A program made the translations under genes and the position numbers. This document shows positions 8,179-15,938 of a stretch of 64,000 bases of DNA, in pieces. Under the pieces are notes generated by a model. It made no database searches and was not told the origin of the DNA. It saw only the letters and a program-made list of their open reading frames with translations. The stretch is from Subtercola sp. Lineage in GTDB: Bacteria; Actinomycetota; Actinomycetes; Actinomycetales; Microbacteriaceae. The number at the start of each line of letters is the position of its first letter. Position 1 is the stretch's first letter. The stretch is taken from contig JAODBC010000038.1 of assembly GCA_025463765.1 (NCBI GenBank), positions 53,412 to 117,411 of the forward strand, written 5' to 3'.

Positions 8179-9335
8179 CGGTTGTTCCTCTCAGCGGTGC
8201 GTGGGTCTGCCGCGGCAGCAGTGCGGTCGGCGTGTGTCTCTGTCGCGGGTCGTGCGGTGGATGCCCGTGCAGAGCCCGGGTGCAGGCGAGCCGACGTGGC
8301 ATCCGTCGTGGTCGTGCGCACCCGGTAGATGCGGGTGGTCGCGGCGATGAACAGGTCGTGCCCGTCGATGCCGCCGAAACACAGGTTGGCCACGGTCGGC
8401 GGCAACGGAATGCGGCCGAGCGCGCGGCCATCGGGCGCGAAGACCTGCACCGCGTCGAGGCTCGTGATCCAGACCCGCCCTTGCACGTCGACCCGCAGCC
8501 CGTCGGGCACTCCGGGCGAGATCTCGGCGAACAGTCGGCGCGGCCCTGCGGCAACGGGCGCGTCGGGGTCGGTTCCATTGTCGGCGATGTCGTAGGCCCA
8601 CACACAGTGATTGCCGGAGCCGTCGGCGCGGTGCACCCGAGACGAATCAGCCACGTACAGCACGCCCTCGTCGGGCGAGAAGGCGAGTCCGTTCGGCTCT
8701 TCGACGTCACGGATGATCGGGGTGCTGACCTGGCTAACCGGATCGTAACGAAACACGAAGTTGCCCTCGTACTCTCGCCCGGCCAGGCCCTCGGGGTTGC
8801 GCCTGAGGCCGTACGGCGGGTCGGTGAACCAGATGCCGCCATCGGCCGCGACCACGACGTCGTTCGGAGAGTTGAACCGGCCGCCGGCCCAGCGGTCGGC
8901 GATCAGCTCGACGGCGCTGCCGTCGTCGCGCTCGATCGAGCGGCGGTGATTGCAGCACTGGACGGCGCGGCCCTCGTTGTCGAGAGTTCGCCCGTTCGTA
9001 TTGCCGACCTGTTCTCTGTACACCGTTGTCTCACCGGTCTCGGGGCGCCAGTGCATGATGCGGTTGTTGGGAATGTCGCTCCAGCGCAGAACGCCGAGAT
9101 CGGGCATCCACACCGGGCCTTCAGACCAGGCGGAACAATCGGAGACGATCTCTGCCCGGGCGCCAGGCGCGAGTAGGTCAGAAGGAGTCGCGAGCAGATC
9201 GGCCACGGCCGCCTCAGTGCGGTCGACGTCAGTGCGTTCGGCTTCAGTGCGTTCGGCTTCAGTGCGTTCGGCTTCAGCGTGTTCGGCTTCAGCGTGTTCG
9301 GCTTCAGCGTGTTCGACCTCAGTGCGCGCCGACAC
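8175..9335 (-). CDS. SMP-30/gluconolactonase-type lactonase with N-terminal pentapeptide repeat
   Basis: A 386-aa protein with a six-bladed beta-propeller of the SMP-30/gluconolactonase/LRE family. SEGPVWMPDLGVLRWSD at about residue 73 is the family's first metal-binding signature (Glu), and NSPNDVVV plus ADSSRVHR carry the Asn/Asp metal ligands. It would hydrolyse a lactone, metal-assisted, in the cytoplasm. The first 42 residues are an odd charged tail of repeated EHAEA/ERTEA pentapeptides encoded by seven 15-bp units. The long start is GTG 9333-9335, with a weak ribosome site. GTG 9204-9206 (VADLLATP) is in frame, skips the repeat and gives the usual family length. The longer start overlaps the DUF4387 gene by 17 nt. 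Confidence 0.85.
   Translation of the reverse strand: MSARTEVEHAEAEHAEAEHAEAERTEAERTEAERTDVDRTEAAVADLLATPSDLLAPGARAEIVSDCSAWSEGPVWMPDLGVLRWSDIPNNRIMHWRPETGETTVYREQVGNTNGRTLDNEGRAVQCCNHRRSIERDDGSAVELIADRWAGGRFNSPNDVVVAADGGIWFTDPPYGLRRNPEGLAGREYEGNFVFRYDPVSQVSTPIIRDVEEPNGLAFSPDEGVLYVADSSRVHRADGSGNHCVWAYDIADNGTDPDAPVAAGPRRLFAEISPGVPDGLRVDVQGRVWITSLDAVQVFAPDGRALGRIPLPPTVANLCFGGIDGHDLFIAATTRIYRVRTTTTDATSARLHPGSARASTARPATETHADRTAAAADPRTAERNNR
9214..9318. repeat. Seven-unit 15-bp tandem repeat
   Basis: Units of the type TCAGTGCGTTCGGCT and TCAGCGTGTTCGGCT follow one another at 9214, 9229, 9244, 9259, 9274, 9289 and 9304. The unit length is a multiple of three, so copy-number changes would lengthen or shorten the N-terminus of the SMP-30 protein, or the space before its inner GTG, without a frameshift. 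Confidence 0.9.
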
Positions 9336-9663
9336 GGCTGCCTGCCACGAAATCGCCGGGAATGTCGAGGTTCACGAGGCCCGCGAACTGCTGACCGCCG
9401 AACAGGTCGGAATCGGCCGGGTCTCCGCACGCCACAGGCCGCGGAAAACTGAACTTGATGGCGTAGGCCGGCCGGTAGAGAAAGATCTGCACGTCTGCGG
9501 CGTCGACACCGAACAGGCGCGCGGCCAGCTCGCGATCGAGAACACCGGAGTCGACGACGAAGTCGAAAGCCGCGGCGTCGGGAAACATGACGTCGACCGT
9601 CAGTTCGAACATGCCCGCATTCTTGCTGCGGATCAGCTGGGCGAGCTCGCGCAGAGCGACCAT
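9319..9663 (-). CDS. DUF4387 family protein, AtuA partner
   Basis: A 114-aa protein matching the DUF4387 family, which is found next to or fused to AtuA (DUF1446) proteins. Recognisable stretches are LRELAQLIRSKNAGMFELT, the DVMFPD segment and the C-terminal RPVACGDPADSDLFGGQQ. ATG 9661-9663 lies 2 bp after the AtuA stop, with GGGAGGT inside the AtuA end, so the two are made together. Molecular function is not established; the pair probably forms one enzyme complex acting on an acyl or hydroxyacyl compound. Confidence 0.8.
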   Translation of the reverse strand: MVALRELAQLIRSKNAGMFELTVDVMFPDAAAFDFVVDSGVLDRELAARLFGVDAADVQIFLYRPAYAIKFSFPRPVACGDPADSDLFGGQQFAGLVNLDIPGDFVAGSRVGAH

Positions 9664-9665
9664 TC

Positions 9666-11036
9666 TCAGACCTCCCTCAGGGTGACGGGAAACAGCTCGG
9701 TGGGGCTGTCGAGCTCGACCACGTGATTGAACACGAACGAATACCCGGGCCCGAGATCGGTGACGTGCGGCGCGAACGCGTAGGCCAGGTTCGACACGAG
9801 CCCGTGCCACTCCGGCACACGCAAGTGCAGCAGCGTGAAGGCGGCCTGCGAGGCCACCGTCGAGGCGATCTTCTGCGAGTCGGCCGTCACCGTGACCAGC
9901 AGCCCGACCTCGCTGGCGTCGGAGGGCAGCCGGCTGCCGGCGCGAGGTATCACCGCGTCACGCCCATAGACCCGATAGACGATGGAGTAGGGCGCCGGGT
10001 CGAGGTGCCCGATGGTGCGATCGGCGGCCTCGATCACCGCCCGCTTTCCCGACTCCAGCCACTCGTCGAAGCGGTCGAGAATGGCCGGGTCGGTGATTCC
10101 GCCGAGCACCATCGCCCGGTAGCCGATCAGCGTTGCCCCTTCGAGCTTCACGGTGTACGTCTCGGCGGGCGTGTACTCACTGCCCCTGACCCGCACCACG
10201 CGGTCGGTGAGCTGCTCGAACTCGACGTTCTGCAGCCGCATCACTCCGCCGGGCTCGTACATCTCGAACGGGTTCGACGTCTCGTACAGCGAGTGCGACG
10301 CGATGCTGACCTCAGAGCAGCGGTGCTCGGGGTGGGTGGGCTCGAGGTCGAAATACTCGTCGGTGATGGTGCAGATCATGCCGTCGACGTTGTCCATCTG
10401 AACCACCGCAGATCCCCCGCACTCCATGATCTTCGCGGCGTGCCAGGCCAACCCCGGCGGCAGCCCCCGGCTGACCGGAATGGCGGCGAACAGGGCCGCG
10501 TCGCTCGACCGGCCCGCGAGCACCACGTCTGCCCCCGCGGCGAGCGCTTCGACGTACGGCTCGGTTCCCATCATGGCCACGATGTGGGCCGCGTCGGTGA
10601 ACGTCGACTTGTCGATGGCGGGCGCATTGGTGAGCGGATGCACGCGGCCAGACCCGAACCGTTCGAGCAAGACTGCGCGGTCAGGCTCGGCGTCGATCGT
10701 TGCCAGCGTGAAGTGCAGACCCTCTTCACCGGCGATCTCTTCGACGATCTCGCGCACCCAGTTCAGGTTCCAGCGGCCGCCGCTGCCACCGCACGAGCCG
10801 ATGAGCAGGGGAATGTCGAGCGAGCGCGCCCCGATGAGCAGCAGTCGCAGGTCGCGCTTGACTCCGTCACGAGAGAAGAACGGAATGTTGCCGCCGAGGT
10901 TCGCAGGCCCTCCGTCGATGGAGCCCGAGTCGCAGGCGATGAAGTCCAGGCCAGACGCCAACGCTTCGGCGAAGTACTCTGCGTTGAAGCCGCCGCCGAG
11001 CATTCCGGTCGGTGCGAGGTACCTCATCGTCGTCAT
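9666..11036 (-). CDS. AtuA family protein (acyclic terpene utilisation, DUF1446)
   Basis: A 456-aa protein of the AtuA/DUF1446 family. Evidence includes CDSGSIDGGPANLGG near residue 35, LLIGSCGGSGG near residue 80, the VVLAGRSSDAALFAA motif near residue 170 and the C-terminal VSNLAYAFAPHVTDLGPGYS. The family is named from acyclic terpene (citronellol/geraniol) breakdown in Pseudomonas, but its exact reaction is not settled. The start ATG 11034-11036 has AAAGGG upstream; ATG 11025-11027 is a close alternative. It heads the operon AtuA-DUF4387-SMP-30-ADH-FCD. A 49-bp imperfect palindrome lies directly upstream, next to an Lrp gene. Confidence 0.85.
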   Translation of the reverse strand: MTTMRYLAPTGMLGGGFNAEYFAEALASGLDFIACDSGSIDGGPANLGGNIPFFSRDGVKRDLRLLLIGARSLDIPLLIGSCGGSGGRWNLNWVREIVEEIAGEEGLHFTLATIDAEPDRAVLLERFGSGRVHPLTNAPAIDKSTFTDAAHIVAMMGTEPYVEALAAGADVVLAGRSSDAALFAAIPVSRGLPPGLAWHAAKIMECGGSAVVQMDNVDGMICTITDEYFDLEPTHPEHRCSEVSIASHSLYETSNPFEMYEPGGVMRLQNVEFEQLTDRVVRVRGSEYTPAETYTVKLEGATLIGYRAMVLGGITDPAILDRFDEWLESGKRAVIEAADRTIGHLDPAPYSIVYRVYGRDAVIPRAGSRLPSDASEVGLLVTVTADSQKIASTVASQAAFTLLHLRVPEWHGLVSNLAYAFAPHVTDLGPGYSFVFNHVVELDSPTELFPVTLREV

Positions 11037-11091
11037 ACCGGAACCCTTTCACGCAGCGCCCGACCGTGCAACGTGTAGCGTCGGCCGTGCA

Positions 11092-11140
11092 CAACCTGCC
11101 CAGATGCCGCAGACAATGTGCGGTGATACTGGGCAAGTTG
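11092..11140. promoter_or_regulatory. 49-bp imperfect palindrome, probable Lrp-type operator
   Basis: CAACCTGCCCAG (11092-11103) is matched by CTGGGCAAGTTG (11129-11140) at 11 of 12 positions. An inner CCGCA/TGCGG pair flanks a 7-nt centre. It lies between the Lrp-type gene and the AtuA operon on the same strand. No T-run follows, so an operator is more likely than a terminator. Confidence 0.5.
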
Positions 11141-11170
11141 CCTAACGATCACGAGACCCGGCTGCCGCGG

Positions 11171-11644
11171 TCATTCTTCGCGCGCGGAGCCCGAGACGAG
11201 GGGCAGCGTTCGGTAATGAATCTGCGTGTCGAGCGCGATCACGGTCGATGTGCGCAGAATGTTCGGGTCGAGGGCGATCACGTCGAGCAGCCGCTGCAGA
11301 TCTTTGTTCGAGCTGGCGACGATGCGAATGAGAATGTCACCCTGACCGGTGATGGTGTGGGCTTCGAGAACCTCGGGAATGGCGGCGAGAGTCGAGATCG
11401 TCAGGTCGTTGCGCATGCCCTGGGCGACTTCTGCCGTGACGAAGGCCGTCACCGAGTAGCCCAGCGCCTCCGGGTCGATCGTCGGCGAGAAGTCTCGAAT
11501 GATGCCTGTTTTCGAGAGCCGATCGAGTCGCGCCTGCACGGTTCCCCGCGCCACTTTCAACCGGCGAGAGGCCTCCAGCACTCCAAGCCGTGGCTCTTCG
11601 AAGAACAGACGGATGAGCGCTACGTCGAGTCTGTCGACCGTCAC
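11171..11644 (-). CDS. Lrp/AsnC family transcriptional regulator
   Basis: A 157-aa protein of typical Lrp/AsnC length. An N-terminal HTH (residues about 1-50) has LGVLEASRRLKVARGTVQARLDRL, followed by IIRDFSPTIDPEALGYSVTAFV linking to a RAM ligand-binding domain (about 65-145) with the GQGDILIRIVA core. GTG 11642-11644 has GAGGAG upstream. Its position upstream of AtuA, with a large palindrome between them, points to local control of the AtuA operon by a small-molecule ligand, often an amino or organic acid in this family. Confidence 0.88.
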   Translation of the reverse strand: MTVDRLDVALIRLFFEEPRLGVLEASRRLKVARGTVQARLDRLSKTGIIRDFSPTIDPEALGYSVTAFVTAEVAQGMRNDLTISTLAAIPEVLEAHTITGQGDILIRIVASSNKDLQRLLDVIALDPNILRTSTVIALDTQIHYRTLPLVSGSAREE

Positions 11645-11721
11645 CTTGGCTCCTCAGCTACGAGAATGAACGCCCGGAAAACGAGTGAACCGAATGCGTG
11701 ACTGAAGTATCTCACTGCCGC

Positions 11722-12462
11722 TCACACCTGAGCAGCCAGAAAACGCAGAATGGACTCCCTGAATGTGCGAGCACTCAGTACGTTGAAGTGACCCCGACCG
11801 GGCACCTCTACGAGCTCGGCCGAGAGCTGTTCTGCGAAGTCGGCGGCATTCGGGGCGAGTTCGTCGTTCGCCCCGACCGCCACGAGAGTGGGCATCTGCG
11901 GCGCCGAGCTCACGCCAGAGGCGTCGAGTCCGCGAACGAGCGCGCTGAGGGCCTCGGCAGAGGTGCCCGGCACGCTGCGGGCCGTCGTCACGATCGAGGT
12001 GAGCTGAGCATCCGCCACTGGTTCGTTTCTCAACAGAATCGCGTCGACCTCGTCGGGGTTCCAGCCGGCGAAGAGATCGCGGGCTGCGATACCGCCCAGA
12101 ACCAGCCTGCCCGCCCGCTCGGGATGAGCCTGCGCGAACGCCAGCGCGACCCGGGCACCCATCGAGTACCCGAACACGTCGACGATGTCGTAATCGGCCT
12201 CGGCGAGCACTGCGTCGATGTCGGCGAGGAAGGCCGTCATCGCGTAGCCCGCCGGGTCGGTCGGCTTGTCGCTGTAGCCGTGCCCGCGCAGGTCGACCGA
12301 CACGGTCGCGGTTCCCGCCGCGGCGAACGCCCGCAGCCAGCCCGTCTGCTGCCACGTCAGAGCAGCGCTGCTGGCGAATCCGTGCAGTAGGAGAACGGGT
12401 CGTTCGCCGGGCGTCTGCTCGAAAGAGATTCGCACGCCGTCGAACGAACGAATCGACGGCAC
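11722..12462 (-). CDS. Alpha/beta hydrolase, detached second half of an AcoC-like E2
   Basis: A 246-aa alpha/beta hydrolase. It has the oxyanion region LLLHGFASS, the nucleophile elbow GYSMGA, an Asp in GANDELAP and the His in GRGHFNV. It starts at GTG 12460-12462, three bases after the TGA of the lipoyl gene and in the same reading frame. In AcoC proteins of acetoin dehydrogenase systems, one chain carries an N-terminal lipoyl domain and a C-terminal alpha/beta hydrolase (known architecture). Here the same two parts occur as neighbours split by one stop codon. It may act on the acyl-lipoyl product of the E1 enzyme encoded upstream. Confidence 0.8.
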   Translation of the reverse strand: MPSIRSFDGVRISFEQTPGERPVLLLHGFASSAALTWQQTGWLRAFAAAGTATVSVDLRGHGYSDKPTDPAGYAMTAFLADIDAVLAEADYDIVDVFGYSMGARVALAFAQAHPERAGRLVLGGIAARDLFAGWNPDEVDAILLRNEPVADAQLTSIVTTARSVPGTSAEALSALVRGLDASGVSSAPQMPTLVAVGANDELAPNAADFAEQLSAELVEVPGRGHFNVLSARTFRESILRFLAAQV

Positions 12463-12465
12463 GGC

Positions 12466-12789
12466 TCAGTCCTCGGGAATCGTCAACCGAACGCGACGCA
12501 CGGGCACCTCGTCGGCCGGCACGGTTCCCACGATTCCGGCCTGGTCGTCGTCGGCGGCGAACGAGACGAGCGGGCTGCCCACCTCGGCGACTCCGCCCTC
12601 GTCGACGTGCAGGGCGGCGATCACTCCCGTGCGCGGGGAGGGCAGCTCCACCGTCGACTTGGTCGTCTCCACCTCGACCATCGCGGCACCGCGCTCGACA
12701 AAATCCCCCGGAGCAACGAGCCATTCGAGAACGGTCGCATCGAGCAGGCCCTCGCCGAGGTCGGGCAGGGTGAAGGTGATGTCAGCCAC
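12466..12789 (-). CDS. Free lipoyl-domain protein (E2-type)
   Basis: A 107-aa protein holding one biotinyl/lipoyl domain. FTLPDLGEGLLDA starts the domain, and VETTKSTVEL carries the Lys expected to be lipoylated. The last ~30 residues are an acidic tail ending in LTIPED and a TGA stop. It starts at GTG 12787-12789, overlapping the E1 beta stop by 8 nt. A normal E2 would continue with a subunit-binding domain and a 230-residue acyltransferase core; neither is present. The next reading frame downstream, in phase, is an alpha/beta hydrolase. It probably carries acyl groups from the E1 encoded upstream. Confidence 0.85.
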   Translation of the reverse strand: MADITFTLPDLGEGLLDATVLEWLVAPGDFVERGAAMVEVETTKSTVELPSPRTGVIAALHVDEGGVAEVGSPLVSFAADDDQAGIVGTVPADEVPVRRVRLTIPED

Positions 12790-13789
12790 GGCGGTACTCC
12801 AGGGTTCGTTGAACGGCGGCGAGAATGCGGTCGACGCTCGGAATGTAGTGGTCTTCCAGGGGGCCGGCCGGGTAGGCAACGTCGAATCCGGCGACGCGCT
12901 GCACCGGTGCGCGCAGGGAGTCGAAGCAGTTCTCGGTGATCAGGGCGCTGATCTCGGCGCCCAGGCCAGCACTGAGCGGAGCCTCGTGCACCACCACCGC
13001 GCGCCGAGTGTGCCCGACCGAAGCCGAGATTCCCGCGACATCCAGCGGCTTCAGCCAGCGCAGATCGAGCACCTCGACGTCGACACCGTCTTCGGCCGCC
13101 AATTCGGCGACCTGGATGCACCGCGCAACCATCGCGCCCCAGGCGACGAGTGTCACATGCCGACCCGGTCGCACAACGCGCGAGACGCCGATCGGCAGTT
13201 CGGCCTCGATACGGGCGGCCGCCTCGGCCGGCTGGCCGAACTCGGCCTTGTGCCAGTACCTCGACTTCGGCTCCATGAAGATCACGGGGTCGGGGTCGGC
13301 GACGCACTGCTTCAACAGGCTGTAGGCGTCGCTCGGGTTCGAGGGCACCGCGACCTTGAGCCCTGGCACGTGCGCGAAGATCGCCTCGAGGCTCTCGCCG
13401 TGATGCTCGGGCGCTCGAATGCCCCCGAAGCTCGGCAGCCTGAGCGTGACAGGCATCGGCAGGGCGCCTCGCGAGCGATAGGTCATGCGGGCGAGCTGCG
13501 TGATCAGCTGGTTCATCGCAGGGTACGCGAAGCCGTCGAACTGGATCTCGGGTATCGGGCGAAAGCCGTGTATCGCCAGCCCGATCGACATGCCGATGAT
13601 GGCCGACTCGGCCAGCGGGGTGTCGAAGACCCGGTCGGAGCCGTGCTTGGCCGCGAGCCCGTCGGTGACCCGAAAGACACCGCCCAGCGTTCCGACGTCT
13701 TCGCCGAACACCAGCGCCCTGTCGTCTGCGGTGAGAATCTCGTCGAGGGCGGTGTTGATCGCCGCCTGCATGCTCAGCGTCTCAGCCAT
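12782..13789 (-). CDS. 2-oxoacid dehydrogenase E1 component, beta subunit
   Basis: A 335-aa transketolase-like beta subunit. It has FGEDVGTLGGVFRVTDGL at the N-terminus, the TPLAESAIIG motif, and the RLPSFGGIRAPEHHGESLE loop shared with branched-chain and pyruvate E1 beta chains. The C-terminal domain ends with PAGPLEDHYIPSVDRI. I chose ATG 13787-13789 (MAETLSMQ); it overlaps the E1 alpha stop by 8 nt, and the longer reading frame upstream lies inside the alpha gene. With the alpha subunit it forms a thiamine-diphosphate heterotetramer that decarboxylates a 2-oxoacid and loads the lipoyl protein. Confidence 0.9.
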   Translation of the reverse strand: MAETLSMQAAINTALDEILTADDRALVFGEDVGTLGGVFRVTDGLAAKHGSDRVFDTPLAESAIIGMSIGLAIHGFRPIPEIQFDGFAYPAMNQLITQLARMTYRSRGALPMPVTLRLPSFGGIRAPEHHGESLEAIFAHVPGLKVAVPSNPSDAYSLLKQCVADPDPVIFMEPKSRYWHKAEFGQPAEAAARIEAELPIGVSRVVRPGRHVTLVAWGAMVARCIQVAELAAEDGVDVEVLDLRWLKPLDVAGISASVGHTRRAVVVHEAPLSAGLGAEISALITENCFDSLRAPVQRVAGFDVAYPAGPLEDHYIPSVDRILAAVQRTLEYRRG

Positions 13790-14843
13790 GGGTCGCCTCC
13801 GACGCGTATTCGTTCGACAGGTAGGCATTGGATAGGTAGGCGTCGCGCTGCTCGAGGAGCCGCGGCGTCGGGTTGGTGAACACGAAGTCGAACAGTTCGG
13901 TCAGCGGCCGGTCGGTCATGTCGACGAGACCGGTGCGCACGGTCTCGACGGTTTCACGGGCATCCGTTCGAGCCGACTCGAAGAACGCGTCGTCGGCACC
14001 CGCCGCTCGCAGCTGCTGGGCGAGCCGGTCGATGGGGTCGAGCAGTGCCCACGACTGCTCTTCGCCGATGCTTCGATACCGGCCGGGGTCGTCTGACGTG
14101 GAATGCGGGCCCACACGATAGGTCATGGCTTCGATGACGGTCGCCCCGCCTCCGCTGCGGGCTCGTTGTAGGGCCCTGTTGGTGGCCTCGAAGACCTCGA
14201 CCACGTCGTTGCCGTCGATCACCTCGGCGGCCAGACCGTAACCGGCCGCCCGGGCGGCGACCGACCCGCCTGCGACCTGCCGCTCGGTCGGCAGCGAGAT
14301 GGCCCAGCCGTTGTTCTGGCAGAAGAAGATGACGGGCAGATCGTCGACGCCGGCGAAGTTCATGGCCTCGTGAACGTCACCCTGCGAGCTCGCGCCGTCG
14401 CCGAAGTAGGCCAGCGAAACTCCCGTGCCGTGGCTGAGTTTCTCGCCCTTGGCCCAGCCCATCGCGTGCAGCACCGACCCGGCGACGACGGCGTTGATCG
14501 GCGCGAAACGGGAGGCCAGCGGGTCGTAGAGGCCGCCGTGCCACGAACCGTGGTGCGACGCGAAGTAGCCGATCAGGTCGACGCCCATCGCGACGGCGAC
14601 GCCCATCTCGCGGTAGGTAGGAAAAGCGAAGTCCCGCGCCAGATCGAGCGCCGCGCCGCTTCCGATCTGTGCGGCCTCCTGGCCTTTGAGCGGCGCGTAC
14701 CCCGGAATGATGCCCTGGCGCTGCATGACGGTAGCCTCGGCATCGAGGGCTCGGGTCGTGACCATCAACCGGTACAGCCGGCGGGCGGTGTCGTCGTCTG
14801 TCTTCACGCTTGAGACACTTTCACGAGAAGTTTCCTCGCGCAA
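13782..14843 (-). CDS. 2-oxoacid dehydrogenase E1 component, alpha subunit
   Basis: A 353-aa E1 alpha chain. The thiamine diphosphate motif is complete, from GDGASSQGD to CQNNGWAIS. The phosphorylation-loop region GPHSTSDDPGRYR resembles branched-chain oxoacid dehydrogenases rather than pyruvate dehydrogenase. It starts at TTG 14841-14843 with GGAG upstream; GTG 14805-14807 is an in-frame alternative that trims 12 residues. The operon runs SMP-30 lactonase, E1 alpha, E1 beta, lipoyl protein, hydrolase. The substrate is not evident; acetoin, a branched 2-oxoacid or a pathway-specific oxoacid are all possible. Confidence 0.88.
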   Translation of the reverse strand: MREETSRESVSSVKTDDDTARRLYRLMVTTRALDAEATVMQRQGIIPGYAPLKGQEAAQIGSGAALDLARDFAFPTYREMGVAVAMGVDLIGYFASHHGSWHGGLYDPLASRFAPINAVVAGSVLHAMGWAKGEKLSHGTGVSLAYFGDGASSQGDVHEAMNFAGVDDLPVIFFCQNNGWAISLPTERQVAGGSVAARAAGYGLAAEVIDGNDVVEVFEATNRALQRARSGGGATVIEAMTYRVGPHSTSDDPGRYRSIGEEQSWALLDPIDRLAQQLRAAGADDAFFESARTDARETVETVRTGLVDMTDRPLTELFDFVFTNPTPRLLEQRDAYLSNAYLSNEYASEATHG

Positions 14844-14913
14844 TTAGCGCTCCGAAGGCCGAGCAAGGTGCACAACGAGCACCGGATGACCGGCAACTCG
14901 TTATACAGATTGC

Positions 14914-15822
14914 TCAGTCGATACTCAGCCGAACCACCGGCTCGGGCACGCCGCGCACCCCCAGCCCGGTGACGACGAACAGTCGCCCGTCGCTGTCGCC
15001 GTCGACCTCCGCCCCGGATTCGTCGGGCCCACCGTCGGCGACGCGCGCCCGAATGGCGGCCGGCTGCAGAGACGTCACGTAGAGCGTGTCGAAGTTCGGG
15101 CCGCCGATCGTGAGACTCGTGATGTGCTTGGTCGGCATCGTCACCGTTGCCTGCAGCGAGCCGTCGGGCGCGAACCGGGCGATCACGCCGGCGCCGTGAA
15201 TCACGACCCACACGTGATCGTCGGCATCGACGGTCGCGCCGTCGGGCATGCCGCCGAGCTCTGTGGTCGTCGCGAACACCCGCCGGCTACCCAGCACGCC
15301 CGTTTCGGGCGCGCACTCGTATGCATAGATGGTCGATTTCACGCTGTCTGAAACGTAGAACGTTCGGCCGTTCTTGCTCCAGCAGGGCCCGTTGCCGATG
15401 GTATGCCCGGTGTCGGTCGTGCGCACGACGCCGTTTTCGAGGCTGTGCAGGTTTCCGATCGGCCGCACGAAAGACTCGTCCGACGAGACCGCGACGAGTC
15501 GGCCGCTGCGGTCGACCTTCGCGTCGCTCAGAATGGCGCCGGGCGGCAGATCGACACGCGCCAGCGACGAGATGGCACCCGTCACCACATCGAGGCGGTG
15601 GAAGCCATCGGCGAGTGTGAGCACGAGTTCGACGCCCTGCGAGGGCGAGACTGCTGCCGCGTGCACCGGCGTCGGCCAGGTGTGCACATCACCAGAAGAC
15701 GGATCGAATCGGCCGACACGGTCACCGAGCAGGTCGACAAAATAGAGCAGCTGGCGCTGGGCATCCCAAACCGGGCCCTCACCAACGACCGTACGTACTC
15801 CGGGAACAGTGGTGATCTTCAT
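14914..15822 (-). CDS. SMP-30/gluconolactonase family protein
   Basis: A 302-aa beta-propeller of normal family length. The metal-binding Glu is in GEGPVWD near residue 15, with other likely ligands in IGNGPCWSKNGRTFYVSDS (Asn, Asp). It would hydrolyse a lactone or related ester in the cytoplasm. It is the second such protein in the window and is clearly distant from the one at 8175-9335. It is divergent from the ring-cleaving dioxygenase, and a TGTAAGACA site lies between them. It precedes the E1 genes by 70 bp on the same strand. Confidence 0.85.
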   Translation of the reverse strand: MKITTVPGVRTVVGEGPVWDAQRQLLYFVDLLGDRVGRFDPSSGDVHTWPTPVHAAAVSPSQGVELVLTLADGFHRLDVVTGAISSLARVDLPPGAILSDAKVDRSGRLVAVSSDESFVRPIGNLHSLENGVVRTTDTGHTIGNGPCWSKNGRTFYVSDSVKSTIYAYECAPETGVLGSRRVFATTTELGGMPDGATVDADDHVWVVIHGAGVIARFAPDGSLQATVTMPTKHITSLTIGGPNFDTLYVTSLQPAAIRARVADGGPDESGAEVDGDSDGRLFVVTGLGVRGVPEPVVRLSID

Positions 15823-15893
15823 CGATTCACTCTCTTCAGGTCATGGCAGTTCACCGAAAACATTCTCGAAGTAAGGCCTCGGTGTTCTATGAT

Positions 15894-15902
15894 TGTAAGA
15901 CA
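15894..15902. promoter_or_regulatory. TGTCNGACA-type operator, one mismatch
   Basis: TGTAAGACA abuts a probable -10 box TATGAT (15888-15893) of the plus-strand dioxygenase gene, in the divergent region with the SMP-30 gene. It differs by one base from the palindrome TGTCNGACA seen before most operons of this block. Confidence 0.55.
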
Positions 15903-15938
15903 GCTGCTACCTGCAATGAATCAAAGGAGATTTTCCAG

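Noticed and set aside
9214..9318. A possible CRISPR array because of regular short repeats
   Set aside because: Units are 15 bp, directly joined with no spacers, and lie in frame within a gene.
15345..15353. TGTCTGAAA, the same one-mismatch operator as at 33045
   Set aside because: It lies in the middle of the SMP-30 coding sequence, far from any start; taken as a chance match.
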